From Prochlorococcus marinus str. MIT 9313 (GTDB taxonomy: Bacteria > Cyanobacteriota > Cyanobacteriia > PCC-6307 > Cyanobiaceae): a stretch of 64,000 bases of DNA. Position numbers and translations under genes: made by a program. Location: positions 1,429,347 to 1,493,346 of the forward strand of contig NC_005071.1 in assembly GCF_000011485.1 (NCBI RefSeq). The letters are read 5' to 3'. Shown here in pieces: positions 27,265 to 37,323 of this stretch (the stretch's first letter is position 1; each line of letters starts with the position of its first letter). The notes beneath the pieces are model-generated. The model saw only the letters and a program-made list of their open reading frames with translations. It was not told the origin of the DNA and did not search any database.

Positions 27265-28751
27265 CGAGCTGGGATAACCACCTGGATCTGCTAATCAGAG
27301 CCAGAACACCTCTGCTTTGGATTCGGAGCAGCGAAGAGGAGCGTGTTGAAGTGCTGCTTGAGCAAGCCGCAAAACGACTACAGCCCCGTCGCCTTGCCAG
27401 CTGGGATTTTATTGGCGGCCTTAAAGGCGTGCTTAACGAAGAAGGCCTTGGGGCACGTCAACCGATGGCTGTCCTGCAATGGCTGCAACAACTTGATGCC
27501 AGTAGTCCAACCCTATTGCTAGTCAAAGATTTTTATCACTTCTGCGAAGACGCTGGTATCGCACGCATGTTGCGCAACTTATCGGTTCACTTGCGCCATC
27601 AACCCCACACTGTGGTGCTCTGCTCAGGCCCATGGACTCCGCCCAGCGATCTTGATGATTCCCTGACCATTCTCGATCTCCCGCTACCTCAGGAACCAGA
27701 ACTACGAACACTGCTGGAGAACATTGCCCAGGCAAGCGGCTCCCCCCTTTCAGCAGACGTTTTAGAAGAGCTCACCCACGCTTGCAGCGGCCTCAGCGAA
27801 ATGAGGGTGCGTCAGGTGGCAGCCCGTGCTCTAGCCCAGCGAGGCAAACTAGGCTGGGCAGATCTGGCCGAAGTCCTTGAGGAAAAGCGTCAGACCGTAG
27901 CCCGCAGCGAGGTTCTGGAGTACTGCGTTACAGAAGCCTCGCTGGCCGACATAGGCGGCCTCGATAGCCTTAAGGGTTGGCTAGAGCAACGTCATCAGGC
28001 ATTCTCCGACGAAGCTCGTCACTTTGGCTTGCCACTGCCCCGCGGCGTTCTACTGATCGGCCCCCAAGGCACAGGCAAATCGCTCACCGCCAAGGCCATC
28101 GCCCACAACTGGTCGATGCCACTGCTGCGCCTCGATGTAGGCCGCCTATTTGCCGGGCTAGTGGGTGCTAGCGAGGCACGTACCAGAGAGACGATCCAGC
28201 GGGCAGAAGCCATGTCTCCATGCGTTCTCTGGATTGATGAGATCGACAAAGGTTTTGGTGGTGATGCCCGAAGTGATGGCGGCACCAGTCAACGTGTCCT
28301 TGCCAACGTGCTCACCTGGATGGCGGAGAAAACCTCCGCGGTCTTTGTCGTCGCTACCGCTAATGGCGTAGAACGCTTACCTGGAGAGCTTCTGCGCAAA
28401 GGTCGTTTCGACGAAATCTTTTTGCTTGACCTGCCATTCAGCGAGGAACGCCGCAACATCCTTGAGCTCCATATTCAGCGACGAAGACCGAACTTAAACC
28501 TCCCCTTGGGGGCGGTCATCGATCGAAGTGAAGGCTTCTCAGGTGCCGAACTCGAACAGACTGTGATTGAGGCCATGCACTTGGCCTTCGCCGAACGCCG
28601 AGAACTTGGAGAGAGCGACCTAATTCTTGCTGCCAGCCAACTGGTGCCGCTCTCCCGCACAGCCCGAGAACAACTCAACGCCCTTAAGGAATGGGCCGCT
28701 AGCGGAAGAGCCCGAGCAGCATCTTCTGTTGCTTCCAATCTCGCAGGCTGA
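27261..28751 (+). CDS. ycf46: Ycf46-type AAA+ ATPase
   Basis: A 496-residue protein. Residues 1-235 form the Ycf46 N-domain, and 250-450 a single AAA+ module with Walker A IGPQGTGKSLTAKA, Walker B VLWIDEIDKGF, sensor 1 FVVATANG and arginine-finger-type LLRKGRFDEIF. Chloroplast and cyanobacterial Ycf46 proteins are linked to photosynthesis and inorganic carbon use, but the target is not known. It is the last gene of the rpmH-to-ycf46 cluster. Confidence 0.9.
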   Translation: MTSWDNHLDLLIRARTPLLWIRSSEEERVEVLLEQAAKRLQPRRLASWDFIGGLKGVLNEEGLGARQPMAVLQWLQQLDASSPTLLLVKDFYHFCEDAGIARMLRNLSVHLRHQPHTVVLCSGPWTPPSDLDDSLTILDLPLPQEPELRTLLENIAQASGSPLSADVLEELTHACSGLSEMRVRQVAARALAQRGKLGWADLAEVLEEKRQTVARSEVLEYCVTEASLADIGGLDSLKGWLEQRHQAFSDEARHFGLPLPRGVLLIGPQGTGKSLTAKAIAHNWSMPLLRLDVGRLFAGLVGASEARTRETIQRAEAMSPCVLWIDEIDKGFGGDARSDGGTSQRVLANVLTWMAEKTSAVFVVATANGVERLPGELLRKGRFDEIFLLDLPFSEERRNILELHIQRRRPNLNLPLGAVIDRSEGFSGAELEQTVIEAMHLAFAERRELGESDLILAASQLVPLSRTAREQLNALKEWAASGRARAASSVASNLAG

Positions 28752-28825
28752 ATAGGCGAAACCAAACAGGATTCATTTGCAGAGCCAACAACACTTAGGC
28801 TGCCCGCGCTGACTTGAAAACCCTC

Positions 28826-30103
28826 GTGCTTGACCAGCGCCTGGTGCGGGACAACCCCGACCTGATTGCCAACGAACTGGGCCGAAGGGGCATTACGTTA
28901 GATCTAACGGGCCTACAACTGATCGCCCAGCAACAAAGAAATCTCGAGGAACAGCGCAGCAGCCTCCAGGCAGAAGGGAATCGGATCGGCAAGGAAGTCG
29001 GTCAACGGATCCAGCAGGGAAGCGACCCAAAAGCCAGCGACGTGGCAGAACTAAGACAGCAAGGCAACCTAATCAAGCAAAAGGTGGCCGTTTTAGAAGA
29101 CGAGGAGAAACAACTATCAGCGCGATTGCGAGAGCAACTGCTGAGCTTGCCAAACCTGCCCTCCCCTGATTGTCCTGAAGGACGCGATGAGAACGACAAC
29201 CAAGAAAGACACCGTTGGGGCAAGCCACGTGAAGGGAAAGACCTTCTGGAGCACTGGTCAATTGCCGAGCGGCTCAAACTTTTCGAAACAGAACGCTCTG
29301 TACGAATTGCCCAAAGTCGCTTCGTCACCCTGATGGGTCAGGGTGCGCGACTGGAACGAGCACTCATCAACTTCATGCTCGACCTTCACACCTCAAAGGG
29401 ATATCGAGAAGTGATGCCTCCGGTACTGGTGAATACCGCCAGCCTTACGGGCTCTGGTCAGCTGCCAAAATTCGCCGAAGAAAGCTTCCGCTGCGCTGAA
29501 GACGACCTCTGGCTAACACCAACTGCAGAGGTGCCGGTGACATCTCTGCACCGCGATGAAATCATCCCCGCTGAGCAACTTCCACTGCGATACGCCGCTT
29601 ACAGTCCATGTTTTCGCCGCGAAGCTGGCAGCTATGGAAGAGACACCCGTGGCCTGATCCGGCTGCATCAATTCAACAAGGTGGAGCTCTATTGGTTCGT
29701 CCATCCAGACCATTCGCAGGCTGCCCACGCTCAGATCACAGCCGATGCCGAAGCCGTGCTGCAGGCCTTGGAATTGCCCTACCGCGTGATTGAACTTTGC
29801 ACAGGTGATCTAGGGTTTTCTTCCTCACGCACCTACGACCTCGAAGTCTGGCTACCAGGAGCAGGCGCCTTCAGGGAAATTTCAAGTTGCAGTATCTGTG
29901 GAGACTTCCAAGCACGGCGATCTGCTATTCGCACCAAAGACGAAAAAGGTACCCGACTCATCCACACCCTCAATGGCAGTGGCCTAGCGGTAGGACGCAC
30001 CATGGCTGCCCTTCTCGAAACAGGCCAGCAATCTGATGGGAGTGTCCTCCTCCCCAAGGCACTTGTGCCTTATTTCGGCAACGATCGACTAGAGCCAGAA
30101 TGA
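28826..30103 (+). CDS. serS: Seryl-tRNA synthetase
   Basis: Class II synthetase. The N-terminal coiled-coil arm (about residues 25-105) grips the tRNA-Ser long arm. The catalytic domain shows motif 2 FRREAGSYGRDTRGLIRLHQ, the serine-binding TAEVP, and motif 3 NGSGLAVGRTMAALLE. The start is placed at GTG 28826, giving MLDQRLVRDNPD, which fits the family. The frame also offers TTG 28814, four codons upstream. There is no Shine-Dalgarno at either. Confidence 0.95.
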   Translation: MLDQRLVRDNPDLIANELGRRGITLDLTGLQLIAQQQRNLEEQRSSLQAEGNRIGKEVGQRIQQGSDPKASDVAELRQQGNLIKQKVAVLEDEEKQLSARLREQLLSLPNLPSPDCPEGRDENDNQERHRWGKPREGKDLLEHWSIAERLKLFETERSVRIAQSRFVTLMGQGARLERALINFMLDLHTSKGYREVMPPVLVNTASLTGSGQLPKFAEESFRCAEDDLWLTPTAEVPVTSLHRDEIIPAEQLPLRYAAYSPCFRREAGSYGRDTRGLIRLHQFNKVELYWFVHPDHSQAAHAQITADAEAVLQALELPYRVIELCTGDLGFSSSRTYDLEVWLPGAGAFREISSCSICGDFQARRSAIRTKDEKGTRLIHTLNGSGLAVGRTMAALLETGQQSDGSVLLPKALVPYFGNDRLEPE

Positions 30104-30122
30104 ACCCATTGCTAGAAGCTGA

Positions 30123-31205
30123 ATGAACGTTTTTGCGGCGCTGACGGTTCTAGCCCTGCTAATCATCATTCATGAAGCTGGGCACTTTCTGGCTGCCACT
30201 GCTCAGGGAATCCGTGTGAATGGATTTTCGATCGGGTTTGGACCGGCGCTGATCAAACGACAACGAAGGGGTGTCACATATGCGCTTCGAGTTCTGCCTT
30301 TAGGGGGCTTCGTTTCATTTCCGGATGACGACGAAAACAGCGAAATCCCCCCTGATGATCCCGACCTACTACGCAACCGGCCGATCAGACAACGAGCCCT
30401 GGTGATCTGTGCAGGGGTCATGGCCAATCTTCTGCTGGCATGGCTGGTGCTAATGGGCCAAGCGGTCATGATCGGGCTGCCAAGCCAACCTGATCCAGGT
30501 GTCATCGTTGTAGCCGTTCAACCCGGAGAAGCCGCTGCTGCTGCAGGGCTAGCCGCTGGCGATCGAATCCTCAGCGTGGATGGCAACGAGCTAGGGCGAG
30601 GTCAAGAAGCGATCCAGGCCCTGGTGAGTCAAATCAAAGAGTCACCAGGCAGCAAAATTCACCTGGACAGAGTCCGTTCGGGTCAACGCAGCAAGATTTT
30701 GCTCATCCCCGCTGAGCAACAAGGCAATGGCAGGGTGGGCGCCCAATTGCAGGCCAACGTCACAGGCAAAACCCGCCGGGCCCAGGGCCCCGGAGAGGTT
30801 CTGAACCATGTTGACAGCCAATTCATTTCCCTACTCAGTCGAACCGTTAAGGGCTATTCAGGACTCATCACTGATTTCGCAACCACAGCCCAACAAGTCA
30901 GTGGCCCTGTGAAGATTGTCGAAATGGGCGCCCAGCTAACCAGCCAGGGAAGTTCTGGCCTAGTGCTCTTCGCGGCATTGCTTTCGATCAATCTCGCCGT
31001 ACTCAATGCCATTCCGCTACCCCTACTTGATGGCGGCCAACTGTTGCTACTGCTATTAGAAGGCGTGCGTGGGCGACCAATTCCGGAGCGCATCCAAATG
31101 GCTTTCATGCAATCAGGCTTTTTTTTATTAGTAGGTCTCAGTGTGGTGCTGATCGTCCGCGACACCACTCAACTATCTGTAGTGCAACAGCTGATCGGTC
31201 ACTGA
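30123..31205 (+). CDS. rseP: RseP-type site-2 intramembrane metalloprotease
   Basis: The zinc motif HEAGH sits in the first helix (IIHEAGHFLAA, about residue 17), and the third ligand motif LPLLDGGQ near residue 300. One PDZ domain occupies about residues 115-190. Such proteases cut membrane-bound anti-sigma factors and signal peptides. It is 360 residues long and starts 20 bp after serS. Confidence 0.92.
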   Translation: MNVFAALTVLALLIIIHEAGHFLAATAQGIRVNGFSIGFGPALIKRQRRGVTYALRVLPLGGFVSFPDDDENSEIPPDDPDLLRNRPIRQRALVICAGVMANLLLAWLVLMGQAVMIGLPSQPDPGVIVVAVQPGEAAAAAGLAAGDRILSVDGNELGRGQEAIQALVSQIKESPGSKIHLDRVRSGQRSKILLIPAEQQGNGRVGAQLQANVTGKTRRAQGPGEVLNHVDSQFISLLSRTVKGYSGLITDFATTAQQVSGPVKIVEMGAQLTSQGSSGLVLFAALLSINLAVLNAIPLPLLDGGQLLLLLLEGVRGRPIPERIQMAFMQSGFFLLVGLSVVLIVRDTTQLSVVQQLIGH

Positions 31206-31313
31206 TCTGCCCTATTTGCAAGAGCCTGAGCAGCTGAAAACTGGGCAAGCAAAACAATTGCAGCAGTTGGAAGGTAAAGTTCGTTATCGACCCTCGCGCT
31301 TCAAAACTGCCGC

Positions 31314-31616
31314 ATGGCTAAAAAGTCAATGATCGCCCGTGATGTAAAGCGCAAGAAGATTGTTGAGCGCTACGCAGCCAAGAGAGCGGCTCTAATGGAA
31401 GCATTCAATGCAGCCAAGGATCCAATGCAACGTCTTGAGATCCACCGCAAGATTCAAGCTCTCCCGCGCAACAGTGCTCCAAACCGCATCCGCAATCGTT
31501 GCTGGGCCACAGGAAAGCCAAGAGGCGTCTATCGCGACTTCGGGCTATGCCGCAACCAGCTGAGAGAACGAGCTCACAAGGGCGAACTTCCTGGAGTCGT
31601 CAAGTCCAGCTGGTAA
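31314..31616 (+). CDS. rpsN: 30S ribosomal protein S14
   Basis: A 100-residue zinc-independent S14: [20 protein letters not shown] (split) at the start and [20 protein letters not shown], ending GVVKSSW. The zinc-binding CxxC of the short form is absent, as expected for the long form. A good terminator follows. Confidence 0.97.
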   Translation: MAKKSMIARDVKRKKIVERYAAKRAALMEAFNAAKDPMQRLEIHRKIQALPRNSAPNRIRNRCWATGKPRGVYRDFGLCRNQLRERAHKGELPGVVKSSW

Positions 31617-31668
31617 CTCTCAAACCATTTCTGCATCTATTAGGAGTAGAGAGCTCTTACTCATTCGC

Positions 31669-31702
31669 AAGAGGGATTGAAGTCATCCATCCCTCTTTTT
31701 TG
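31669..31702 (+). terminator. Rho-independent terminator after rpsN
   Basis: A 9-bp perfect stem, AAGAGGGAT (31669-31677) with ATCCCTCTT (31689-31697), an 11-base loop and a run of T. It lies 53 bp after the rpsN stop and separates it from pnp. Confidence 0.75.
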
Positions 31703-31803
31703 TTGCTTAGCAACTGAACCAACAGGAATCAATTCCAAAATTCCACGAAAGTTGACTCGGCAAAGTGCCAGTATGGTGCTTGACAAAAAAAACATAAGAG
31801 AAC

Positions 31804-33975
31804 GTGCAAGGTCAGACACAGTCGATCTCCTTTGATGGTCGGGAGATTCGGCTGACCACAGGGCGATATGCCCCCCAGGCCGGTGGTTCCGTGATGATGG
31901 AATGCGGCGACACCGCCGTCCTGGTAACCGCCACCAGATCAACAGGCCGCGAAGGCATCGATTTTCTTCCCCTGATTTGCGACTACGAGGAGCGGCTCTA
32001 TGCAGCTGGCCGCATTCCTGGCAGTTTCATGCGACGTGAAGGACGCCCGCCAGAAAGAGCCACACTGATCGCTCGTCTAATCGACCGCCCCATGAGGCCC
32101 TTATTCCCTAGCTGGATGAGGGACGACCTTCAGATCGTGGCAACATGCCTCTCTCTCGATGAACGGGTTCCAGCAGATGTGCTTGCCGTTACGGGAGCTT
32201 CCATGGCCACCTTGCTAGCAAGCATCCCCTTCCAGGGGCCAATGGCTGCAGTAAGGGTAGGGCTTCTCGGTGACGATTTCGTTCTGAATCCCAGCTATCG
32301 AGAAATCGAACGTGGCGATCTCGATCTCGTGGTAGCTGGTACTCCAGATGGGGTTGTCATGGTTGAAGCCGGTGCAAACCAGCTGCCACAAGGGGATGTC
32401 ATCGAAGCCATCGACTTTGGCTATGAAGCCGTATGCGAATTAATCAAGGCACAGCAAACCATCCTCAAGGATGCAGGGATTAAGCAGGTACAGCCCGAAC
32501 CCCCCACTCAAGACCAAGACACCAAGCTGTCGACTTATCTAGAAAAAAATTGCAGCAAGAGCATCGGGGAAGTGCTTAAGCAATTTGAACAGACCAAAGC
32601 TGAACGCGATAGCAAGTTGGATGCCATCAAAGCGAAAACTGCTGAAGCCATTGACAGCCTCAAAGAAGACGATGCCGTTCGCAAGTCAGTGAATGCCAAC
32701 AGCAAAGTCTTGAGCAACAACTTCAAGGCGCTCACCAAAAAATTGATGCGTGAGCAGATCATCAAACAAGGCAAACGAGTCGATGGTCGCAAGCTCGATG
32801 AGGTGCGCCCGATCAGTTCCGCCGCAGGCGTGCTGCCAAAACGCGTGCACGGATCCGGACTCTTCCAACGCGGACTAACCCAGGTGCTGTCCACCGCCAC
32901 CCTAGGCACACCCAGCGATGCCCAGGAGATGGATGACCTCAACCCTGGACCTGAGAAGACCTATCTACACCACTACAACTTCCCGCCCTATTCCGTTGGC
33001 GAGACACGTCCAATGCGATCGCCCGGGCGCCGTGAGGTAGGCCATGGTTCCCTCGCTGAACGCGCCATCATTCCAGTACTGCCTCCCAAGGACAGCTTCC
33101 CTTATGTGCTCAGGGTGGTGAGCGAAGTCCTCAGCTCCAATGGGTCCACCTCGATGGGCTCGGTCTGCGGCAGCACCCTGGCCCTCATGGATGCTGGTGT
33201 TCCACTGAAGGCTCCAGTCAGCGGAGCCGCCATGGGCTTGATCAAGGAAGATGCTGAGATTCGCATCCTCACTGACATCCAGGGAATCGAGGACTTCCTC
33301 GGTGATATGGACTTCAAGGTGGCTGGAACAAAAGATGGCATCACGGCCCTGCAGATGGACATGAAGATCACCGGCCTTCCGGTCAAAACCATTGCAGAAG
33401 CTGTCAATCAGGCCCGCCCTGCCAGGATCCACATCCTCGAGAAGATGCTGGAAGCCATCGACGCTCCCAGAACTACCCTCTCTCCCCATGCCCCGCGCCT
33501 GCTGAGCTTCAGAATCGATCCAGAACTGATCGGCACAGTGATTGGACCAGGTGGTCGCACAATCAAGGGCATCACAGAACGCACGAACACCAAGATCGAC
33601 ATTGAAGACGGTGGCATCGTCACGATTGCTTCTCATGACGGGGCTGCTGCAGAGGCAGCCCAACGCATCATCGAAGGACTTACCCGCAAAGTAAACGAGG
33701 GGGAGGTGTTCACCGGAACCATCACAAGGATCATTCCGATCGGGGCTTTCGTAGAGATCCTGCCCGGCAAAGAGGGCATGATCCACATCTCCCAGCTGTC
33801 AGAGGCTCGCGTGGAGAAGGTCGACGACGTCGTAAAAGTAGGTGATCAAGTAACAGTACGAATACGAGAGATTGACAATCGTGGCCGTATCAACCTCACA
33901 CTCAGAGGCGTGCCTCAAAACGGCGAAGAGACTCAATCAGAGCCAGCTCCAACTCCTGTAGCCCCTCTCAACTAA
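31804..33975 (+). CDS. pnp: Polyribonucleotide nucleotidyltransferase (PNPase)
   Basis: Phosphorolytic 3'-5' RNA exonuclease. Two RNase PH domains (about residues 1-220 and 325-560), a helical linker, a KH domain ([20 protein letters not shown] in part) and an S1 domain ([20 protein letters not shown] in part). It starts GTG 31804. The 723-residue length is normal. It converges with cysQ, with only 19 bp between the stops. Confidence 0.97.
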   Translation: MQGQTQSISFDGREIRLTTGRYAPQAGGSVMMECGDTAVLVTATRSTGREGIDFLPLICDYEERLYAAGRIPGSFMRREGRPPERATLIARLIDRPMRPLFPSWMRDDLQIVATCLSLDERVPADVLAVTGASMATLLASIPFQGPMAAVRVGLLGDDFVLNPSYREIERGDLDLVVAGTPDGVVMVEAGANQLPQGDVIEAIDFGYEAVCELIKAQQTILKDAGIKQVQPEPPTQDQDTKLSTYLEKNCSKSIGEVLKQFEQTKAERDSKLDAIKAKTAEAIDSLKEDDAVRKSVNANSKVLSNNFKALTKKLMREQIIKQGKRVDGRKLDEVRPISSAAGVLPKRVHGSGLFQRGLTQVLSTATLGTPSDAQEMDDLNPGPEKTYLHHYNFPPYSVGETRPMRSPGRREVGHGSLAERAIIPVLPPKDSFPYVLRVVSEVLSSNGSTSMGSVCGSTLALMDAGVPLKAPVSGAAMGLIKEDAEIRILTDIQGIEDFLGDMDFKVAGTKDGITALQMDMKITGLPVKTIAEAVNQARPARIHILEKMLEAIDAPRTTLSPHAPRLLSFRIDPELIGTVIGPGGRTIKGITERTNTKIDIEDGGIVTIASHDGAAAEAAQRIIEGLTRKVNEGEVFTGTITRIIPIGAFVEILPGKEGMIHISQLSEARVEKVDDVVKVGDQVTVRIREIDNRGRINLTLRGVPQNGEETQSEPAPTPVAPLN

Positions 33976-33994
33976 TCGGCTGCTTCAGGTCAAT

Positions 33995-34912
33995 TCAAAC
34001 CTGAAAGCCTGGGTCGATCTCTTTCATAGCCCGCGCCGCTGCTTCACAAAGCTGGGCGTGGGCGAGCCCATGGCTGGCGATTAAACATCCAGCCTGACGT
34101 ACATCACCGCTGTTATAAGCAAGCTGGCGTCCATCAGCATGAGTGAAACATCCCCCTGCCGCCATCAGCACCGCCTCTGGAGCCGCCATATCCCAATCTT
34201 TTGGAGCACTACGGCCTGAAAGAGAGACATACAAATCTGTTTCTCCGCGCAAAATCGTGGTCACCTTGCAACCCACACTGCCCACAGCCTTGCTACCACC
34301 AAGAGCAAGACTCTCTAGCAGCTGTTCAAGCCTGTTGTCGCGGTGGTTGCGACTCGCTACCAGCATCAACTCACAAACAGCCTGGCGCTGACTAAAACGC
34401 ACCGGCGAACGTTTTCCCCGCCGGTCTTCGCACCAAGCCCCAGAACCGATCACACCGAACCAAAGCTCCTCGGCTTCTGGCAGGAGTACCACTCCAAGCA
34501 CTGGGCGTTGACCACGCACCAAAGCGAGATGCACGGCGTATTCACCTGTGCCCTGCAAGAAATCCTTTGTGCCATCCAAGGGATCAAGGATCCACAACCA
34601 TTCCGCCGCTAAGGGTTCGCCTGCAGTGAGTTGCTCCTTTGCTGTCTCCTCACTCAATAGAGTCCAATCTGCCAAGGGGAAATTCGCTTCTAAGCCATCC
34701 AGAAGCCAGCGATTCACCGCAAGGTCAGCGGCAGAAACAGGCCCCTCACCACCATCCTCAACACTCAGAGCCTTAGAAAATCCATGCGGTGGCTGTTCTC
34801 CCCGGGCATAGGCCAGCAGGATGTCTGCAGCACCCCAGCTCAATCGCCTCAAGTGCTGCAACAAAATCTCCAGGTTCACACCATCAGGCAGAACAGGTGC
34901 GTTCGGCATCAT
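33995..34912 (-). CDS. cysQ: 3'(2'),5'-bisphosphate nucleotidase / inositol monophosphatase family (CysQ-like)
   Basis: Motifs for the metal-dependent phosphatase fold are present: LLSEET (metal Glu), WILDPLDGTKDFLQGTGEY, and KDWDMAAPEAVLMAAGG near the C-terminus. CysQ removes the 3'-phosphate from PAP made in sulfate assimilation; without biochemistry, inositol phosphates remain possible substrates. The frame runs to 34999, but ATG 34912 (or 34909) avoids overlapping rsmI, which is divergent with a 24-bp gap. Confidence 0.88.
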   Translation of the reverse strand: MMPNAPVLPDGVNLEILLQHLRRLSWGAADILLAYARGEQPPHGFSKALSVEDGGEGPVSAADLAVNRWLLDGLEANFPLADWTLLSEETAKEQLTAGEPLAAEWLWILDPLDGTKDFLQGTGEYAVHLALVRGQRPVLGVVLLPEAEELWFGVIGSGAWCEDRRGKRSPVRFSQRQAVCELMLVASRNHRDNRLEQLLESLALGGSKAVGSVGCKVTTILRGETDLYVSLSGRSAPKDWDMAAPEAVLMAAGGCFTHADGRQLAYNSGDVRQAGCLIASHGLAHAQLCEAAARAMKEIDPGFQV

Positions 34913-34936
34913 GCATAGACACGTGCAGGCCACATT

Positions 34937-35806
34937 GTGAGTCAACGAGAGGAACCAGCACCAGGGGTGCTCTATGTGGTTGGCACGCCCATTGGTCACC
35001 TCGGAGATCTCTCACCCAGAGCACGCTCTGTGCTCACGAATGTCTCGGCCATCGCCTGTGAAGACACACGCCATAGCGGCCATCTACTCAACAGCTTGGG
35101 CGCGCAGAGTCAACGCTTCAGCTTCCACCAACACAACACCAAAGCTCGCCTGCCGCAACTGCTTCAACTGCTCAACGAAGGGCAAAGCCTGGCTTTAATC
35201 AGTGATGCTGGGCTGCCGGGCATCAGCGATCCCGGCGAACAACTCGTCGCAGCCGCTAGGGCAGCTGGGCATCAGGTGATCTGTATTCCCGGCCCCTGTG
35301 CAGCAACAACAGCCTTAGTGAGCAGCGGACTTCCATCTGGCCGCTTTTGTTTTGAAGGTTTTCTAGCCTCCAGAGGCAAGGAACGGCAGCAGCAGCTGGC
35401 AGCGGTCGCCAGCGAGACCCGAACAACCATTCTTTACGAAGCGCCACACCGACTGGTGCAACTGCTGAAAGAATTGGCGCAACTTTGCGGGGATGAGCGG
35501 CCCTTGCAGGTGGCCAGGGAACTCACCAAACGCCATGAACAACAAGTAGGGCCAACGATCGCAGCAGCCCTAGAGCATTTTCTTGAACACAAGCCTCTAG
35601 GGGAATGCACTCTTGTTCTAGGAGGTGCTCCAATTTCAGGACCAGATCAGCAAAGTGACGCGCATTGGCGAGCGGAATTGGCAGCTTTGATGGCCAGTGG
35701 AGCAAGTGCAAGCGATGCCGCTCGACAACTCGCTCAACAATCAGGGCAATCCAGGAGGGCTCTCTATGCCCTTGTACACCAAATGGTAGAAAACGAGAGC
35801 GAGTGA
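34937..35806 (+). CDS. rsmI: 16S rRNA (cytidine(1402)-2'-O)-methyltransferase
   Basis: A 289-residue tetrapyrrole-methylase-fold SAM enzyme. Signatures: LYVVGTPIGHLGDLSPRA, CEDTRHS, LISDAGLPGISDPGEQLV and FCFEGFL. It methylates C1402 at the ribosomal decoding centre. The start GTG 34937 is preceded by no strong Shine-Dalgarno. Confidence 0.94.
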   Translation: MSQREEPAPGVLYVVGTPIGHLGDLSPRARSVLTNVSAIACEDTRHSGHLLNSLGAQSQRFSFHQHNTKARLPQLLQLLNEGQSLALISDAGLPGISDPGEQLVAAARAAGHQVICIPGPCAATTALVSSGLPSGRFCFEGFLASRGKERQQQLAAVASETRTTILYEAPHRLVQLLKELAQLCGDERPLQVARELTKRHEQQVGPTIAAALEHFLEHKPLGECTLVLGGAPISGPDQQSDAHWRAELAALMASGASASDAARQLAQQSGQSRRALYALVHQMVENESE

Positions 35807-35850
35807 ACTCCTAGAAACGGCAAACTAAGGGGAACCATCGAAAACACATC

Positions 35851-36078
35851 ATGCTGCTGCGGCTGCGGCTGCTAACAACCAGTCTTGTCAGCGGCGGATT
35901 ACTCCTGGTCGTGCTCTGCTTGGGAGCCCAAAATCTCAGTGATCGCCACAGTCTCAGGCTGGGTGATGCCAAAAGCGCAGAGCTACCCACAGGTTTTCTG
36001 GTAGGGATGTCAATCGTCGCAGGTGTCATTAGTGGCGGCAGTACAGCCGCTCTGCTGCTGCCCAAGCCAAGAGCCTGA
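35851..36078 (+). CDS. Small two-helix membrane protein
   Basis: A 75-residue protein with two hydrophobic segments (residues 8-26 and about 47-70) joined by a polar loop with LSDRHSLRLGD. The second helix is Gly/Ser-rich (GVISGGSTAALLLP). No recognisable family. It sits 45 bp after rsmI on the same strand and converges with the DNA-binding gene. Confidence 0.6.
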   Translation: MLLRLRLLTTSLVSGGLLLVVLCLGAQNLSDRHSLRLGDAKSAELPTGFLVGMSIVAGVISGGSTAALLLPKPRA

Positions 36079-36114
36079 ACGACTCTGATTCTGAAGCGAC
36101 GAATCAAGAACCGT

Positions 36115-36948
36115 TCAGATCGATGGGGCTTGAGCATCAAGGGCAATCAGTGAACCCTCCAGCACCAAACGAGTGATTCCGCGAGCCAACAGATAGGAGG
36201 TGGTGAGCTCAAAAACGCTTGTGTCAGGTACCTTGATCACCCTTTGACTACGTCCACACTGACGTTTGGCAGAACGGGGATTGGCAAACAAACAAAGAGC
36301 CCATCTGTCTTGATCATCATCGGCCAGCAAACCCAACTCTGAGAACTCCTTCAGCGGGCGTGCATCAAGTTCAACTGTCTTGTCGACAAGCATATAAACA
36401 CTGCTAGGTAACAAGCCAGGCAAGAGAGGCTGAGATTGAACCGTTGGACGATCATTGAAAGCAACAGAATCTGCGACTAAAGGAACCAGCTCGCGAAACA
36501 CCTCGGACTCAGGGAGATCCCCCATGTCCGCCTCGAGATGATCATCTTCGCTGCAGTCTTCTTCCGGATCATGACCAAAGTCATCGGCATCATCGAGAGC
36601 AAGAACACCTGCAGCTTCGTCGTCCAACGCGAGCTCATCCACCTTCCCCTCTTCAAGCTTCACCTCATCAAGCGAATTCAGCTGCGATGAGAGCGACTCT
36701 GATGGATCCTTAACGGATGCTTCTCCAACAGCAGAGAGGGTCTTAGAGATGGCACCACGCTGGGCACGAGAGGCCTTCACCGCGACGTAGTCCTTCTCTG
36801 AAAGCAGCGTTTTAACGGTGCGCGTGACAGTATTAGGACTGCAGCCGTAAGCCTTGGCAAGGCTTGCTGTGGCATCACCTGCCCTGTAACGCTCCACAAG
36901 CTCAGATTTCTGACTATCGCTGAGCCGGCTGGCCGCCATCGGTTGCAA
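36115..36948 (-). CDS. Helix-turn-helix protein with acidic linker
   Basis: A 277-residue protein. Residues 7-45 form a resolvase-like helix-turn-helix (LSDSQKSELVERYRAGDAT, then CSPNTVTRTVKTLL). An acidic region (about 75-150) is rich in Asp/Glu. The C-terminal ~110 residues (LPGLLPSSVYMLVDKTVELD in part; RWALCLFANPRSAKRQCGRS; YLLARGITRLVLEGSLIA) look like a globular domain not otherwise known to me. This is probably a picocyanobacterial regulator; its target is unknown. ATG 36936 (MAASRL) is an alternative start. Confidence 0.65.
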   Translation of the reverse strand: MQPMAASRLSDSQKSELVERYRAGDATASLAKAYGCSPNTVTRTVKTLLSEKDYVAVKASRAQRGAISKTLSAVGEASVKDPSESLSSQLNSLDEVKLEEGKVDELALDDEAAGVLALDDADDFGHDPEEDCSEDDHLEADMGDLPESEVFRELVPLVADSVAFNDRPTVQSQPLLPGLLPSSVYMLVDKTVELDARPLKEFSELGLLADDDQDRWALCLFANPRSAKRQCGRSQRVIKVPDTSVFELTTSYLLARGITRLVLEGSLIALDAQAPSI

Positions 36949-37006
36949 GTTCGCAGCCTCTAACCATAGGAGGCCAACTCGATGTTGACTGCCAAAATGC
37001 TGTAGT

Positions 37007-37080
37007 GCTCCCTTAGCTCAGCTGGATAGAGCAACTGCCTTCTAAGCAGTCGGTCGATGGTTCGAATCCATCAGGGGGCG
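37007..37080 (+). tRNA. tRNA-Arg (anticodon TCT)
   Basis: A full cloverleaf is visible: acceptor GCTCCCT pairing AGGGGGC (with one G-T), D-arm TTAGCTCAGCTGGATAGAGC, anticodon loop CTTCTAA giving TCT, and T-loop TTCGAAT. The discriminator is G and CCA is not encoded. It forms the left boundary of the AT-rich accessory region. Confidence 0.97.
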
Positions 37081-37323
37081 TAGTAATAGCAACGGTTCTT
37101 GGCAGCAGCCGAGTACCGTTTCTAATTTCTGTGCTCAAACAAGGCACAAACAGTCCCAGCGCTCCCAAATAAAAGTCGGCAGCTGAATCAAGCCCCACTC
37201 TTATGTTGCAGACCAGACAGCGGTACTGATGCTGCCGCAGCTGGGAATCATTGAATTAATCGCTGCAATCCCGTTAGGGATTTGATTATTAGCGAATCTC
37301 GCTATCGTGCCGAATTAAACGGA

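Noticed and set aside
31752-31785. TTGACT/TATGGT and TTGACA strings before pnp
   Set aside because: The spacing (14 bp, or no -10 element for the second) does not support a standard promoter.
32965-33786. 273-codon minus-strand frame in pnp
   Set aside because: Antisense shadow of a complete PNPase gene.
33984-34005. 7-bp hairpin between pnp and cysQ
   Set aside because: It overlaps the cysQ end and has no T-run on either strand, so it was not called a terminator.
37013-37198. Minus-strand frame over tRNA-Arg
   Set aside because: Its C-terminal DGFEPSTDCLEGSCSIQLS is the antisense translation of the tRNA, a well-known false gene.
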